64,000 nucleotides of DNA from Synanceia verrucosa (GCA_029721515.1 CM056561.1:9222501-9286500); one strand, 5' to 3'. Positions 1 to 12,978 are shown, numbered from the stretch's first letter. Program-made: numbers and translations. Notes: generated by a model not told the origin, from the letters alone.

Positions 1-11
1 ACTGAGCTGTT

Positions 12-34
12 AGCTCAGCTAGCCTAGCTGAGCT
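12..34. repeat. Short perfect palindrome (11-bp arms)
   Basis: Bases 12-22 (AGCTCAGCTAG) are the exact reverse complement of 24-34, separated by one C. The surrounding bases repeat the AGCTGAGCT theme. No function is evident. Confidence 0.8.
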
Positions 35-714
35 GCTAGACATTCCTCGCTAACACTGTCTGTTTGACCTCCTCCCTCCCTCCCTCCTTTCCTAGCTCTC
101 TGCTGTCTCCTTTGTCTGTGTGTGCGTTTGGGGTCTGTCTTTCCTTCCTCACTTCTGGCTGCCACCTCCTGAAGGAAGTCATAGATCCTGGCTGCTGATG
201 TCACCAGTGAGGGGAGGGAGGAGGAGGAGGGGGGGTCACTAACAGGGTTAGCAGAGGAAGAAGAGAGTGTTTGAAAAGCAGAGAAAATAAACAGAGGTTT
301 CCTGTTAACGAGGTGCTCTGGGGGCCTGTCGTGTGGGAGCGAGAGGGTCTGGTTTTGCTTAAAGCAAAGCGCTGGTGTTACAGTGCACAGAGGAGGACGA
401 ACATAGGTATGAGGGTTACAGGTTGCAACAACGTCCCCTTAGTTTTGTCACAGCTCGGCCTTGAAGGCAATGACCATATTGTAAAGGCCACCGTGAGCAG
501 ATGTGGGGAGGAAAGCCTCTCCCCTAGCACTGAAAGGCATTAGTGTTGTCATTGGTTTCGAACTGAAAAGCAATGTATTGATTTCACACTATCTTTGCTG
601 AAAAACATGGAATTAATCCCACTCTCAGTCCATCTTTTACTCGCTTGCTTAACAGAGCTGGTTTCATTTCAAATTTAAAGCCTGTTCTTGTTAAAAGGAG
701 CCTGTATTTCCCCC

Positions 715-716
<2 letters not shown>

Positions 717-760
<44 letters not shown>
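717..760. repeat. (CA)n microsatellite
   Basis: Uninterrupted CA dinucleotides following a run of C. Confidence 0.98.
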
Positions 761-762
<2 letters not shown>

Positions 763-1199
763 CTTTGTAGTGGTGTGGTCGTACACAGGGGCCTCAGCTC
801 CAGAGTTGACTGCACACACATGCAGCAGCACAAAGAAAACTGCACAGCCATTATGGATCCAAGGGGCCAGCCACCTTTAGTGAGTCAGGGGGAGAATTAA
901 CCGACTCGCACAATGCCAGCTTGTTTTGTCTGCTTTTAGGACACTGATGAATGCGTTGATTTTTTTTATTATTTTTTCTTTTTATCAATACTGATGTATT
1001 TTCTATTTTTTTTTCAATTAATCTCAATTTATAAAAAGTAGAAATACAGAACTCAAAAGTGCTTCACTGTAGGCAGCAACAGAATGTTAAAAGATACAAG
1101 TAAGTTTAATAACAACACTTTTTAAATGAAATAAATCACAGTTGCCACACAAAAGAAAGACAAGTTCAAGGATCTGTTGCTGGCAGATACGATACTTAA

Positions 1200-1380
1200 A
1201 GGTCAGAGACGTAGCAGGAAGAGAGGTCATGTGGAGCTGTAAACGCAATTATTGGAAGCCAGTATAAAGAGGCTAAAAACAGGAGTGGTTTGATAATATC
1301 TCATGGTTTTTGACATTTCTGGTAAATGAAAAGGCTGTTGCAATAATCTAGGCTTGATGAAGCTGTGTTAAAATGGCCTC
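1200..1380 (+). repeat. Diverged dispersed-repeat fragment
   Basis: The wording TTGGAAGCCAGTATAAAGAG, followed by 'ggctgttgcaataatctagg', matches from memory a long dispersed repeat common in teleosts, in which a 'gaagccagt' block precedes a 'gttgcaataatccaggc' block. Another stretch resembling the later part of that family lies at 40540-41060. The class was not determined and the copy is heavily mutated. Confidence 0.4.
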
Positions 1381-4156
1381 TGTGACTTAAAAATTAAAAT
1401 AATCATATTTTTGCAATATTTCTATTTCTGTGATAGCAAACATTATTTGCAGTGTGCTCCTCAAAACTGAAATTACTGTCAAGCCAAGCGCCGCTAAATA
1501 TCTTCATAATACTTTAATGTGTTAATAATAACAGTATATAACCATTTGGGTGTTCTCCTATAAGCCAACTCCTGTCTGATGAGTGAGCTCAAGAATGTTA
1601 CGGGCCAGGCTGAGTCTCTGGAGGGAGGAGGGCTACCATTGTGCTGAGCCCTCAAGCATGACTCTCAGATTTATATCTGCTCAGTGAATAAAGGGCTAGC
1701 CTTGTATCCTGGGGGGTTCAGCAAAGCAGGAGGAGGATAGTTGTAATTTTAAGTCTGAGGAAATGAGAAGGTCTTGCTCCTCCTACCTTAATCCAGCCCC
1801 CTTCTTCTTTCCCCATCCCTCCCTCCTCTGTCTCCTTTGCTCTGCTTCCTTGCACTCTTTTTTTTCTCCTCTTGTTTTATTTCTTCCCCTCAGTAGTGGG
1901 TTAGTAAGTCTTTTGGCCTCTCCACAGCGAGCAGCATTCCCAGGGTTTAGGGCCCAGGAGGAGGGAGGGCAGGGCCATGTTTAGCCTCTGGCAGGACAGA
2001 CAAAGATGGCTGACATTGTGCGGGGCTCAGCTCTCTACAGGCAGTGTGGAATGTCTCTAATCAATTCAGCATTGTGGTTCCCTGTTATATGTTCACTCTG
2101 TTATTTTCTGTGGCAGGTTGAGACAGGAAAAACCCCAGACAATACCGCTGGTACTTCAGATGGCGAGTCTGAGCTGTCTATCATCCCCCTTCATTTTCTC
2201 CTTGTGTTATCTATTCATTTTTTCCACCCCGCATGTTTATAGACTTGTGATAATTGAAAGCTATGCTTAACTCCCACTACGTACTCCATATGTTGCACTC
2301 TCAGTCTTTCTCTCAGTCTCCCTCCCTTTTTTGCCTGAGAGGACTCGACGCCGCTGTGAGCTTCTAAACACCAATCTGCTCGAGAGTGGCAACGAGGATA
2401 CTGATGATAGCTGAAATAACATTCGCTCTCTGCTTTGCTTGTTTTTAAAATACTGCAGACTCATGAAAAAGGTGTTAAACCTGTATGAGTGTGTGCATCT
2501 TTATTCACGTCAGGCTCTCTGAAATCCCCTTGATTTTGAGACTTCAGGTGCAGAAAAATGATATGTTCAGGTAACACACTGGCAGCATTTACAGTCTCCT
2601 TAAAGTATTAATTATGTATAAGCGGTGGATCGCTGCTCGTTGTGCTGTGGCAGGCAGCCTGTTAGTTTAGGAGGCAACGGTGTCTGCACACTGGATAGAC
2701 AAGAGGTTGGGATGGGAGGGGGAGGGACATGACGTCATCGCACACATTTCTTCAAACGCGGTATGTCTGCGTGCTCAGGGCTGGTGTGTGTGTGTCTCAG
2801 GCCATCAGTGTTGCTCTCTGTTAAATCACAAGAAAAGTGTGTGTGGTTTTGCATGTACGCTCACACACAATCATCCCGAGCAGCGAATGCAACCGAGTGA
2901 CTGCGTGCCAGCTGCTGTTTAACACGTCCAGGCTCAATTACTCAGTCCTTCCTTCTCCCTGTTCAAGGTTGGAGAAAAGGAGGAACGAGGGAAAAGAAAA
3001 GGAGAGAGGTGGCAGAGTGGAAGTGTTGGAATGAGAAAGATGGAGGAGGGAGGGGAGAGAGGGAGAACGAGGAAGAAGGAATGGAGAGAATGGGAAAACC
3101 AGAGGTGGGCTTTGAGGGTTTAGGGAGGTGATGATTTGCTTGGCTGCATGTGCTCAGTCTCCTCCCTGGTGACATAACAGAACAATGTACTCTAAAGGCT
3201 TTAAATATCTTTACTCTGACCTCATGTCCCTGCACACACACAGATACAGTTAAGAGCCTGGAAAGAGTGGAAGTTAAACTGCCTGTCTTAGATTACCATA
3301 GATTTTTTTTCTCCTCCCTTTCTTCTATGTTTTCCATATGCTCATTTCTCCTTTTACTCCACGGGTGGTGTCATTGGTGGTGCAGGTGCTTCAGTCGGTT
3401 AGAGCAGCGCAGCGTAGCCGAGTTCCTCATAAAAATGGCTGGGATTGTGTCGCAGTCCAGCACCCAGCCAGGCAACCTCTCTAATGTTCTTTCAAACCAC
3501 TGTGACGGTCAGTTGGGCTCATGTGAAGGCACAATAAATATTTTATAACATGAAATGAAAACACTATTTTGCCCTTTTCATCTCTCACCTCAGTGCTGGC
3601 CTACCATTTTCTTCCATCCCCCCTCCCCCTTTTTTTTCCTCCCTCCCTCCTTCTCTCTCTGTTTTTTCATTGACTGGTCCTGGATAAGCTCTCTCCTCAC
3701 CTCAGTGCTGCCACTTGCTGGTTATATAAGGGATTACAAGCTTTACTGTCATGCACTTTATCAAAAGGCCAGCGGGTGGCAGCACTTAAAAGACTGTCCA
3801 AATCATTTTTAAAGACACAATGCCTGATCATGAACAAACTTTGAAACCCCTGATGGTATCTTAAAATCATTAGAGTATTGTCATTAAGTGAAGGCAGCAG
3901 ATAGATTGTTGGGAGGCAGAGATTTAACACTCATCCAGCTCCCCTCGTGCACCCTCTCCCTCCTCTCATCCTCCAGCAGCGGCCATCCCACTGTTTACTT
4001 TATTAAGGATCTAAATACTCTGCAATCCCTTTTTAATTGACTTGGCCTCTCTGTGTATTTTTTGGCATCAGTGCACCAGCACAGCATCACTGTTTGCCAA
4101 GACGCCAGTGTGTGACGTCGTAATCAAACAAAAATGATGTCTGTTTATCCTGCTGA

Positions 4157-4588
<432 letters not shown>

Positions 4589-5034
4589 TGAGTGTTAATA
4601 ACACACAGTGTCATGTGGCCACTCTGCACACACTCTCAACACCGTCAGTGTCAGTGGACTCCTCACACTCAAACACATCCACGTCCACAGGAACATAAGT
4701 ACTGTCACTTTTTTTTTAACGGATCAAATCCTCATGACAAGGAGGAAATGTCACTGAGGAAACTCTGACTCAACATTTCAATCAGCTGATGAATTTGGAT
4801 TTTATGAAATAGGCTACATCGGTTTACATTCATATGAAATCTTTGGGATGTTTACCAACTTCCTAAGTAATTAAGCCATCACATAATTGTACATTCTCTA
4901 AACTGAGTGGGCTTACCATTAACAAATAAATAACTGATTTGTTACTTATATCCATCATTAATAACGCACACAGTCACCTGCTGACACTTCCTGTTGCTTT
5001 CCAGATTACAGTGATATATGCTGTATTTCTAGTG

Positions 5035-5494
5035 CAGGGGTGGGCAATTAATTTCCCCAAGGGGCCACATGACTCAAGTAACTTCTTCATAAGAAGCAGT
5101 CAATTGTGTGGTTTCAATAAGATGAGATGCCACAATTAGGTCATGAAAATATGGAACAGGTTTTTAAATGTAGGCCAACATTATGAACAGCCATGTTTTT
5201 TGCAGTATTTAAAAAAACAGCATTTTGTACAAAAAAACTGTTTCCACTCTGCATGTTTAGTCTGGTAATGGCTAGTCAAATTGTAATCCTGAAACATGGC
5301 GACCTTTATTCCACAACCTTTGACTTCAGAATTTAAATATTTAGAAGTCCATGTTTTGTTAAACTCTGTTCTGCATTTTTAAACATGGCCAGACATTTTT
5401 GTAGGCTTACCATTAACCTATTGTCAACGTCTGATGCAGTGAAGATGCAAAACATTGCAAGCTCAGCCAAAGGGCCGTACAATGCCCAGGTCTG
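5035..5494. mobile_element. Non-autonomous hAT-like element with 8-bp target duplication
   Basis: The left end starts CAGGGGTGGGCAA; the right end read in reverse complement starts CAGACCTGGGCAT. The flanks TTCTAGTG (5027-5034) and CTCTAGTG (5495-5502) match at 7 of 8 bases, the duplication length of hAT elements. GGGCCACAT inside the left end and GGGCCGTAC inside the right end fit a hAT family common in fish. No transposase reading frame is present, so it would need help in trans. The diverged ends show an old insertion. Confidence 0.75.
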
Positions 5495-6025
5495 CTCTAG
5501 TGCGTAAAACAGCTGTGTAACCAGGGAACAGCTGCATATGTACTCAAAGATACTAAACAGGCTGCTATGCTGTTTTCCCTTTTCTTTAGTTCTTTAGTTT
5601 AGTTTCTTTAGCTCTGCCATCTGATTATCAACCAGAAACACTGTGTGCTGTTTAGTGCAGCGCTCCTCTATCGGCAGTCTGTCCTTGCAGCAGGGACTCA
5701 GGATCATTAGAATAGATGTCACAAGGCCAGAGCGCATTCACAACTCAGATCATCTGTCACCAACGCCCCCCCCCTTTCACTTGAGAACTGAACATGACGT
5801 CCTCCCCTCAATGGACCACTCTTTATCAGCTTTATTGAATTATGTGGCATAATATGACCTCTGCGGAGGCACTTGTTGCATCCTCACCTCATGATTTTCA
5901 TTAGAGACTTGAAATACCAGAGTCACTTCATCTCTGTTCCTTCTTCTTCATAGATGAATGAGTTTGGTTGTCTTAAAGGCTTATGTAGATCTGCATTGAG
6001 CAAGACTGTGTTCTTCTTCCTCCAG

Positions 6026-6122
6026 ACTCAGGCCGGGACCTGGTCATCACAGACCCAGTGGTCAGGAGTCGAGAGCTCTTCATCTCTGACTATGTGGACA
6101 CTTATCATGCTGCTGCTCTCAG
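6026..6122 (+). CDS. rere: rere visible exon 2 (BAH domain)
   Basis: Encodes visible residues 36-67 plus two bases: [20 protein letters not shown] and then [14 protein letters not shown]-domain sequence. Acceptor TTCCTCCAG at 6017-6025; donor AG|GTAAAC at 6122/6123. The split codon AG|G gives Arg with the next exon. The human protein has Glu-Leu-Val-Ile where this copy has Asp-Leu-Val-Ile, a conservative change. Confidence 0.97.
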
Positions 6123-6136
6123 GTAAACAAGCATTA

Positions 6137-6163
6137 ACACACACACACACACACACACACACA
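6137..6163. repeat. (CA)n microsatellite
   Basis: CA dinucleotides 15 bases downstream of a splice donor. Confidence 0.97.
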
Positions 6164-6444
6164 AAGACTAGTGGGGGCTTAATGATCTTAACAGCGGTAG
6201 GAAATAGCTGCACTCAATGTCCCCCTCTAAATATCCAGTAACACGGTGGCTGCTGCTAATGCAGTGATTGCATCTATAGCACAATACCCTCAACTGTTAT
6301 CTGTGGTGTTTTGTTGCATTTACTTGTTTAGTTAACACAACATAATCCCACTCTGTGGCCATGAAAACTGAAGTTTTATTGTTGTTACCATATGGGGAAG
6401 GCTGGGATTTAGGTTCTGAAATTTGCTGTTTGGTTGGACATCAG

Positions 6445-6697
6445 TTAACTCATTGAGTGCCATCGATGTAATAATAGGTCAAAGTCGTTTTTCGGCAGCA
6501 GGTCGCCAATTGAGAGACAGCCATAGAGACAGACAACCACTCAGACTCACATTCACACCTACGGTCAATTTAAATTAGCCAATTAACCTAATCCCCATGC
6601 ATGTTTTTGGATGGTGGGAGGAAGCTGGAGTTACCGGAGAGAACCCACGCAGATACCGGGAGAACATGCAAACTCCGGCTGGCACTTAATGAGTTAA
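6445..6697. mobile_element. TTAA-flanked short element (piggyBac-type target), chimeric interior
   Basis: Begins TTAACTCATTGAGTGCCA and ends GGCACTTAATGAGTTAA, so inverted ends (CTCATTGAGTGCCA against CTCATTAAGTGCCA) are framed by TTAA on both sides, the target duplicated by piggyBac transposases. The interior (about 6505-6680) contains a fragment common across fish genomes, recognisable by GCATGTTTTTGGATGGTGGG and GGGAGAACATGCAAACTCC. No coding capacity. Class assignment rests on target site and end pattern only. Confidence 0.6.
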
Positions 6698-6828
6698 AAT
6701 ACTCTATATGGGTGTAATTATCTTTCATAAGTGTCATCAGTTTTGTGCTATCAGATCAACAATTTATTTTGGGAAGCAAATACTGTTCTATATACTTAAA
6801 CAGATTAATAACAAACACCATCTGTGCT

Positions 6829-7291
6829 TTAACTCTTTGAGTGCCAGCCGTTTTTTAAGATCGAAAGTACCTTGTGCCAGCATTTTTCAGTCATATTTCA
6901 AGACCCACAGCATATTTTCACTATTCTCTAAAAACACACTCAAATGAAAGAAGAGTCATGCTACTTCATCATGAAAAAAAAGGTTTTACCTTGTTCTATT
7001 CTTGTTTTGTGTGGAGGAGAGTAGAGGCCACTTTCACCAAATTCTGCACTTTTTGTCTGTTTTGCTGTCTAAATGCGATGTGTCCACTTCCCGATTTGAT
7101 CTCTGTGGCGCATATTAACTCTTTTTGTGCCGACTACAAATCACATAAGCCCCAACATTACTCACAGGCTGCGGCAGACCGTGATCAGCGACCAGCTGCA
7201 AAAAAACCATTTTGACGTTGTATTACGTCAATGGCACTCAAGCGTCAGATTTTGAATGACGTCGTATTACATCAATGGCAATCAGAGTTAA
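6829..7291. mobile_element. Second TTAA-flanked short element (piggyBac-type target)
   Basis: Left end TTAACTCTTTGAGTGCCAGC; right end TGGCAATCAGAGTTAA. The right terminus has two tandem subrepeats (ATTACGTCAATGGCACTCA then ATTACATCAATGGCAATCA). The ends resemble those of the neighbour at 6445-6697, 131 bases away, so both probably come from one family, or one outer element was invaded by another. No transposase remains. Confidence 0.55.
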
Positions 7292-7803
7292 TAGATGCTC
7301 CATTATTGTGACATTCTCGCTTGCTGTGATCCAGATTAAAGAGACAGAAGAAGGACTCTTTAATAAAAGGGGAAACATAAATAGTAATAATTCTACATTG
7401 CTGCTGGGTTTCTAGGATAAGATGTCTGTGAAAAAATTTTAAAAGAGCTGCGGTCCCAGTTTGTATGTTTACATATGGCAACAGGGTGTCTGAATGGGCA
7501 GAGGATGAGATCACCACCAGAGAATGGGAAAGGAGAACATTCTGGCTGAAGCATTGCTGTCAGAGAAGACAGTATTTTAACTTCTTAATCTCTGATGGCA
7601 TATTATGTTCACCTTATGATTTATTACATACTGGTATGTACATACATATTGGTATGCAATGCTATAGTATGCTTTACTGCTGTTGTGAGCAGGTGCTGTA
7701 GAAATTGTCCAGATGTGTAAAAATGCAATGCCATAAATGAAACACAGGCCTCAAGCTGTTTTAACATTAAAGCACTGATTGAAATGGCTGTGCATCAACT
7801 CCT

Positions 7804-7806
<3 letters not shown>

Positions 7807-7839
<33 letters not shown>
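7807..7839. repeat. (CA)n microsatellite
   Basis: Uninterrupted CA dinucleotides within an intron. Confidence 0.97.
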
Positions 7840-7841
<2 letters not shown>

Positions 7842-8490
7842 GTCAGCCTCTGGAGTAAAATTGATGGCTCTCACTCTGTCTGTGCTCGACGTCAGGAGGA
7901 AGAAATACAGGCTTAATCATTCTCTTGTTCTGTGTTTACTCTGTGTTCCTGCCTCTACCTCTTCATCCACTCCTGTCTGACCACTGCTTCCATGTCTCGC
8001 ACTTTCCCTTTTCCTTAACCAAAACCATCTGGGAGCCTCACAGTGGCGGGCAGTCAAAGCCACGTCTCTCAGAAACCTCCAATTTCAGGGCAAATTAGCT
8101 ACAACCTCTCCTACACACAGCACCCTTTGATTTTACTTATTTTCCAGGCTTTAGATAAACGGGAGGGAATTCCAGTGAGATGCAGTAATGCTGCAGCTCT
8201 CCGAAGACAGCCCTCTTTTAATCTTTTCAGGCAGAGGAAGATGCTGTTTCTGTGCAAGGCAACTCAGTTCCATAAGTCTGTGATATCTGCTATTTAGATA
8301 GAGCCAGACACCAGGGTGCTGGAAACAGGAAATGGCATCAAGATGTGGTCTGAGCGTCGGCCCTCTGGGCTCGTTGGGGGGTAATCATGTCAAGCTGCAG
8401 GTTGAATTCCTGTCCAAATCTCTGCAGCATCTGTCTCCATCCCCTCAACTGCAACAGACTGACATGTTCTGGTGTTTATGGGTTCAGTAG

Positions 8491-8748
<258 letters not shown>

Positions 8749-8814
8749 TGAGAATTCCTGAATTCCTCTGCTGCTCTCGCCGCCTTACAGGCCACAAATG
8801 CCACATTAACTCTC

Positions 8815-9235
8815 ATACTTAATAAGTCTGATAATTAGTTTCTTCATTAATCAGTTAAATTTTGTCAATAAAATGTCAGAACTGGAAAATGGCCATGACT
8901 ATTTCTGAAGCAATAGAAATAGTTTCACATACGCTATAGTAAAGAAATTCACAATTAAAAGGCTACAACTAGGTAACTATAACCATTATTATATTAATAA
9001 GTATATATTATTATTACTTAGTAATATAATATAATATTATATATTATATAATTATATTATAATATATATAATATATTTTTTTAAATCTATAGGACCGAAT
9101 CATAACATAAGTTATCTCAAGACACTGTTATATTGTTCTCTATAATTTACTCAAACGCTTATTTGACTGTAAAATACAATAATCGAAGATGATATTCATT
9201 TTCTGTCCATTTGACTAATCCGTTAATTGTTTGAG
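8815..9235. repeat. Decayed dispersed element with AT-rich core
   Basis: The left part (TCTGATAATTAGTTTCTTCATT) and right part (ATAATCGAAG...GACTAATCCGTTAATTG) resemble a decayed fish element whose ends read 'aacgattattttcattaatcgattaat'. Between them is a run of TATA/ATTA sequence (about 8990-9080). A related fragment lies at 51085-51370. Identification is from memory and tentative. Confidence 0.4.
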
Positions 9236-10490
9236 GTATGATTTCAGTGCAGTGCATTAATATATGAGGCAGTGTGTTTTATTAAATAATAACATAGTAG
9301 GATTTAATGGTGTTTGATGGCATCGTTGTTTGGCATTCTCAGTATCTCTAAGCAGTAGCATAAATACATGTGTGCATGTTTTAGGAGAGGAAATTAAGTC
9401 ATTTTTTCACAGTTTCATCACGCATCTGCTTGTTTGGCTTCGGTTACACAGTGATGTGTCTAATGATGCTTTCTACTCATTACAGCTGTCAGTGTTATCA
9501 GGGCACAAAGAATGGTCCTGATGTGGGCTAATTATGGGGAATGAGCCGGGGACACCCCCATGGCTTTCTAATTGTTGGGTGTTTTTGGATATTTGTTAAA
9601 TTACATGTGTGTAACAACTAGTTCCAACATTTTTTTACTTTTTTTTGTTTTTTTGTTAAGTTTGACAACAAGATTAGAATGGGAAAATCTGCAAAAGGCT
9701 CAGTGATGGCATTTTCAGTTTCAGAATCCTGGTGTTGTGGCTGCTGAGCCATTGTTATTGTTATTAGTAATAGTAATAGTAACACCTGTGCTATGGCAAC
9801 ACCTGACCTCTCACACTAATACTCATATACACCATCTGTTTCATTATTATTATTATCAATAGCAGTGTGATGACAGCAATAATAATTTAGTTCCGTGCAG
9901 TTTCAGTTCAGTTTATTGTGATTGCAATTCTCTCCTTTTTTTTAATAAAAATGTCACCCCACATTGGTGATGAAACCAGAAAATATTGACATTTAAGAAA
10001 GATTTTTTTAAATATATTATCAAAATAAGTAGTGAATAATGTAATATCTGCCATATACGTGTGTCCCACCACTTTAACCAAAATATTAATTTTTTCACCT
10101 GCATTCTACTTCACAATGTCAGGCTGATATTTTGATTTACAGGTACCATAGCACAACACACACGACAAATACAAGAAAATATCTGTCTATCCATATATAT
10201 TTAATCTAGCTGATGACTTTATTAATTCCCAAAGGGAAAATAACTTTCATAGCAGCCAAATACATCCATCCCTCCCCAAAAGAGAAAAAAATGTTTGTAA
10301 TTGATATATTAACTGGTTTTCCAGTCCATGACTCGCTCAAGCAAAGATACTGATTGTTATTATCCTCTAGTGGGTTTTGCACGTGCTGTTGTGACGGCCG
10401 TCCTTGTTACTGCCACCGAAGGGTTGCAAGTAGGGAACCCCCTCTTAGAGGGCCCTGCTCAGTCTCGGTGTTCCGCTCGCTCCTTCCCTC

Positions 10491-10513
10491 CCTCCTCCTC
10501 CTCCTCCTCCTCC
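10491..10513. repeat. (CTC)n trinucleotide run
   Basis: About eight CTC units at the upstream side of the CpG block. Confidence 0.95.
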
Positions 10514-10654
10514 TTCAGTCGCTTGGTATTCAGAGCGGGCTGTCTGCAGCCTTGCAATTTCACTCTTGTTTATTATGGCGCAGACTTACGAGGGGAGATG
10601 AACTCCGTATCCTGCATGCGTGTCTGTCTCCTCCGTGTGTGTGTGCGCGCTGGT

Positions 10655-10751
10655 GCTGAGGTCGCAGCACATGCTCAGTAGTGTTCACCAGAGGAGCGAG
10701 CCGAGCCAGCGACGCCGTACGTGCAGGCTGAGGTCACAGCACAAGCTCAGT
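10655..10751. repeat. Pair of 25-base direct repeats in the internal promoter
   Basis: Bases 10655-10679 and 10727-10751 agree at 23 of 25 positions; both begin GCTGAGGTC and end GCTCAGT. They are 72 bases apart start to start. They lie about 135-230 bases upstream of the candidate ATG, where paired factor-binding sites would be plausible. Confidence 0.8.
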
Positions 10752-10885
10752 GAGCACCTCTCCGGAGCGAATGCGTGCTTCTCCATTTTGAGCACCTACA
10801 AATAGGTGGGAGAGGGGGAGTTAATTTACCGACGAGCATTGCACACACAGTGTCAGCTCCCAACCCTTAGGGCTCGATGTCAGAA

Positions 10886-10911
10886 ATGGACGATTTGTTC
10901 AGTCCCCGGAG
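10886..10911 (+). CDS. rere: rere alternative first coding exon (BAH-less isoform)
   Basis: ATG at 10886 in strong context (G at -3, G at +4) encodes MDDLFSPR plus AG, then the donor GTAGGT at 10912. Joined to the acceptor before exon 4 (13557) the split codon is AG|G and the protein reads MDDLFSPRRRLNSTQGEIRV, in frame with the rest of RERE: 1290 residues starting just before ELM2 and lacking BAH. An upstream in-frame ATG (10877) in weak context would add three residues; an in-frame TAG is at 10868. The exon's 5' end is unknown. Supported by phase, context and CpG setting; I believe similar N-termini exist in vertebrate gene models but cannot check. Confidence 0.7.
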
Positions 10912-12964
10912 GTAGGTTTGCGCTCATTTTCTCGTGCCGTTTATTCGTCGCTGCGCGAGTTGTCTCATTTTCACGAGTCGAGTTCATACTGTGTGATGTG
11001 TGCGAGCTGTCCACGTCGCTGTCATCGTGTGGACTGGCTGTGTTTAGTGTCCGGTGTGTGTGTTTGTGTGTGCCGGTTGTGTCAGTAGCAGGACAATTGA
11101 ACGCTGTCATTGCAGAGCACATACCGTTAGGCGTTTGCGCTGCCGTGACGGAAACGCCGCTGTATCACACCTTTGTTAAGATGTTACCACCGAGGTCTGG
11201 AGAAATGCGATGTTTGCGATGCGTATGCGAGTATTAGGCTGATAAATGCGCACCCCTGTGTGCTCGTACGGCTGTTACAGAGAGGCTGGCTTTACCCTGG
11301 CTCCATTTTGCAGCTCCTGTTTACAACCGGGGCGACATGGCGCTGCTGTTTGCACACAAAAGCTCTGCCGGCTCTGCTCAGCCCTGCGACCGGCAGCACT
11401 GTGTGCACGCTGCTCGTCATGACAGTGAAATACCATCAAGTTGGCTGTGTTTTTACTGTGCTGCAATTATGTCAGTGTGCCACAGAGTCGAGCCGTGATT
11501 GGACGAAATTTATTGAGGGGGCGGGGTTATCCTTGATTGCGCACGCACGCACAAAGTTGATCAGACTGTCATGTTATTGTTTGGGTTTTAACAAGTAAGC
11601 CTGTGTGCTAATGCCGAGTCACAGCTGAATTAAATGTATGTGTAACAATTTGGCGTGTTTTTCATGCTTAAAGCTTTGTGCAGGAAATAAAATAAACATT
11701 ATTATAAGAAGACTAATGACTTTTATATGATGCTTTGCCATTCTTATCTGCATTATGAGTCAGAATATTAAAAGACTAGACTCCTGAGTCATTTCTTTTT
11801 CCAGATCTGTCTACAAGAAATTAAAACTGTGAGCATGGGTGTATTGTATTATATATTACTTTGGTAGTTTATATCATGTTTGTTGGCTTGTTCTTGCAGG
11901 CTGCTACTTTTCAAGTGTACCTGCAGTTTTTGTGGAAACTCCTGAGAGCTTCCCACTGCGACACATCTGTATTCTGCCTCCTCTCTCAGGACACGAGCCA
12001 CATTCCATCTGAATGTCGGCCGTCTGTGTTAAACATGGCCGTCCTCAGACGCTGCTCTTATTCTGGTGCACCAGGCCTCGTTTGTCATTCTTACGGCCTC
12101 CTGCCAAACAGACCTGGTCGACTGCACATTGTCAGGAACATATTTGTAGGTCTTTTTTTTTCTCAGTAGGAACAAAACACAGACTCACATTCACTTTAAG
12201 ATAGTAGACTACATACAGACATTTGTATGTTATAACCATTCAACATTGGAGATATAAAGCTTATATGCTTTGAGACATTCTACTTGTTTGTAAAAAGCAG
12301 AAGCGGCATTTCATGAAATAAAAAAAAATCCAAAGAAAAAGTTTTTAACTACTTCTACAATATTCATTAGTAGAATATGGGAAACAAAAATAATGGCACA
12401 AGAAACACTGCTTAAAGCACGGTTCAAGTGTTTTGAAATTGTTATGAAGTCTAATCTGAAGCTATATGTTATCTTTATCAGCCCTATTCTTCCATGCAGG
12501 TTCTCACAGTTTGCCAGAATCTGAATGTTTTACATTTAGTTTGTCTTATCTGCTGAGAATGTTTGCAACAAAATGAAATGAAGCATTTCAACATGTTCTG
12601 GAGCTGGAGAGCGTTCTGTCAGGCCCAGGGTCATTCACAGCAGCTGAAATCCTGTTTTTTTGGCCCGTGCTGGTATCGCCTGTGCCAGTGCTTCTGTCAG
12701 CCATAGTTCATCACAGTATGGATTACTCCTATAATCGCTCTCTCCTGTCTTGAGAGGTCTGCTTTAGGAAGGGGAAGGGGGAGTTGGGTCAAATATGCAC
12801 CCGTCATAGTGTTTTGCGGCTGGAGGACTGTAAAGAGACCGGAGGACTGTGGCTTCTCAGGTTTCCGCCAGGTCTCTCAGTGATGGAGTGCGAGCTTCTC
12901 GGGGTGCAAATCACGCTGACAGATTCTGGGCCGCCCCGCGCTCGGCTGTATGAAAATTGGCGCC

Positions 12965-12978
12965 GTTACCTAGGCGAC
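12965..12978. promoter_or_regulatory. X-box-like (RFX) motif 1
   Basis: GTTACCTAGGCGAC is a two-half-site palindrome matching the RFX X-box pattern GTNRCC-N2-RGYAAC at all but one half-site base. It lies in a GC-richer part of the intron ahead of exon 4. Binding is inference. Confidence 0.4.

Larger units (their letters stand above)
10330..11560 (+). promoter_or_regulatory. CpG-rich block: candidate internal rere promoter
   Basis: CpG dinucleotides, scarce in the flanking intron, are frequent here (dense around 10390-10480, 10560-10780 and 10900-11330), as in a CpG-island promoter. A CTC-rich tract lies at 10491-10513 and two near-identical 25-base repeats at 10655-10679 and 10727-10751. The block contains a short open frame with a strong-context ATG (10886) running into a good splice donor. 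I infer a promoter for a shorter rere transcript; no transcript data are available here. No clear TATA box. Confidence 0.65.

Noticed and set aside
3385..3480. Sequence resembling a Pol III A box (CAGTCGGTTAGAGCAGC) as a tRNA or SINE head
   Set aside because: No B box at the proper distance and no tRNA fold.
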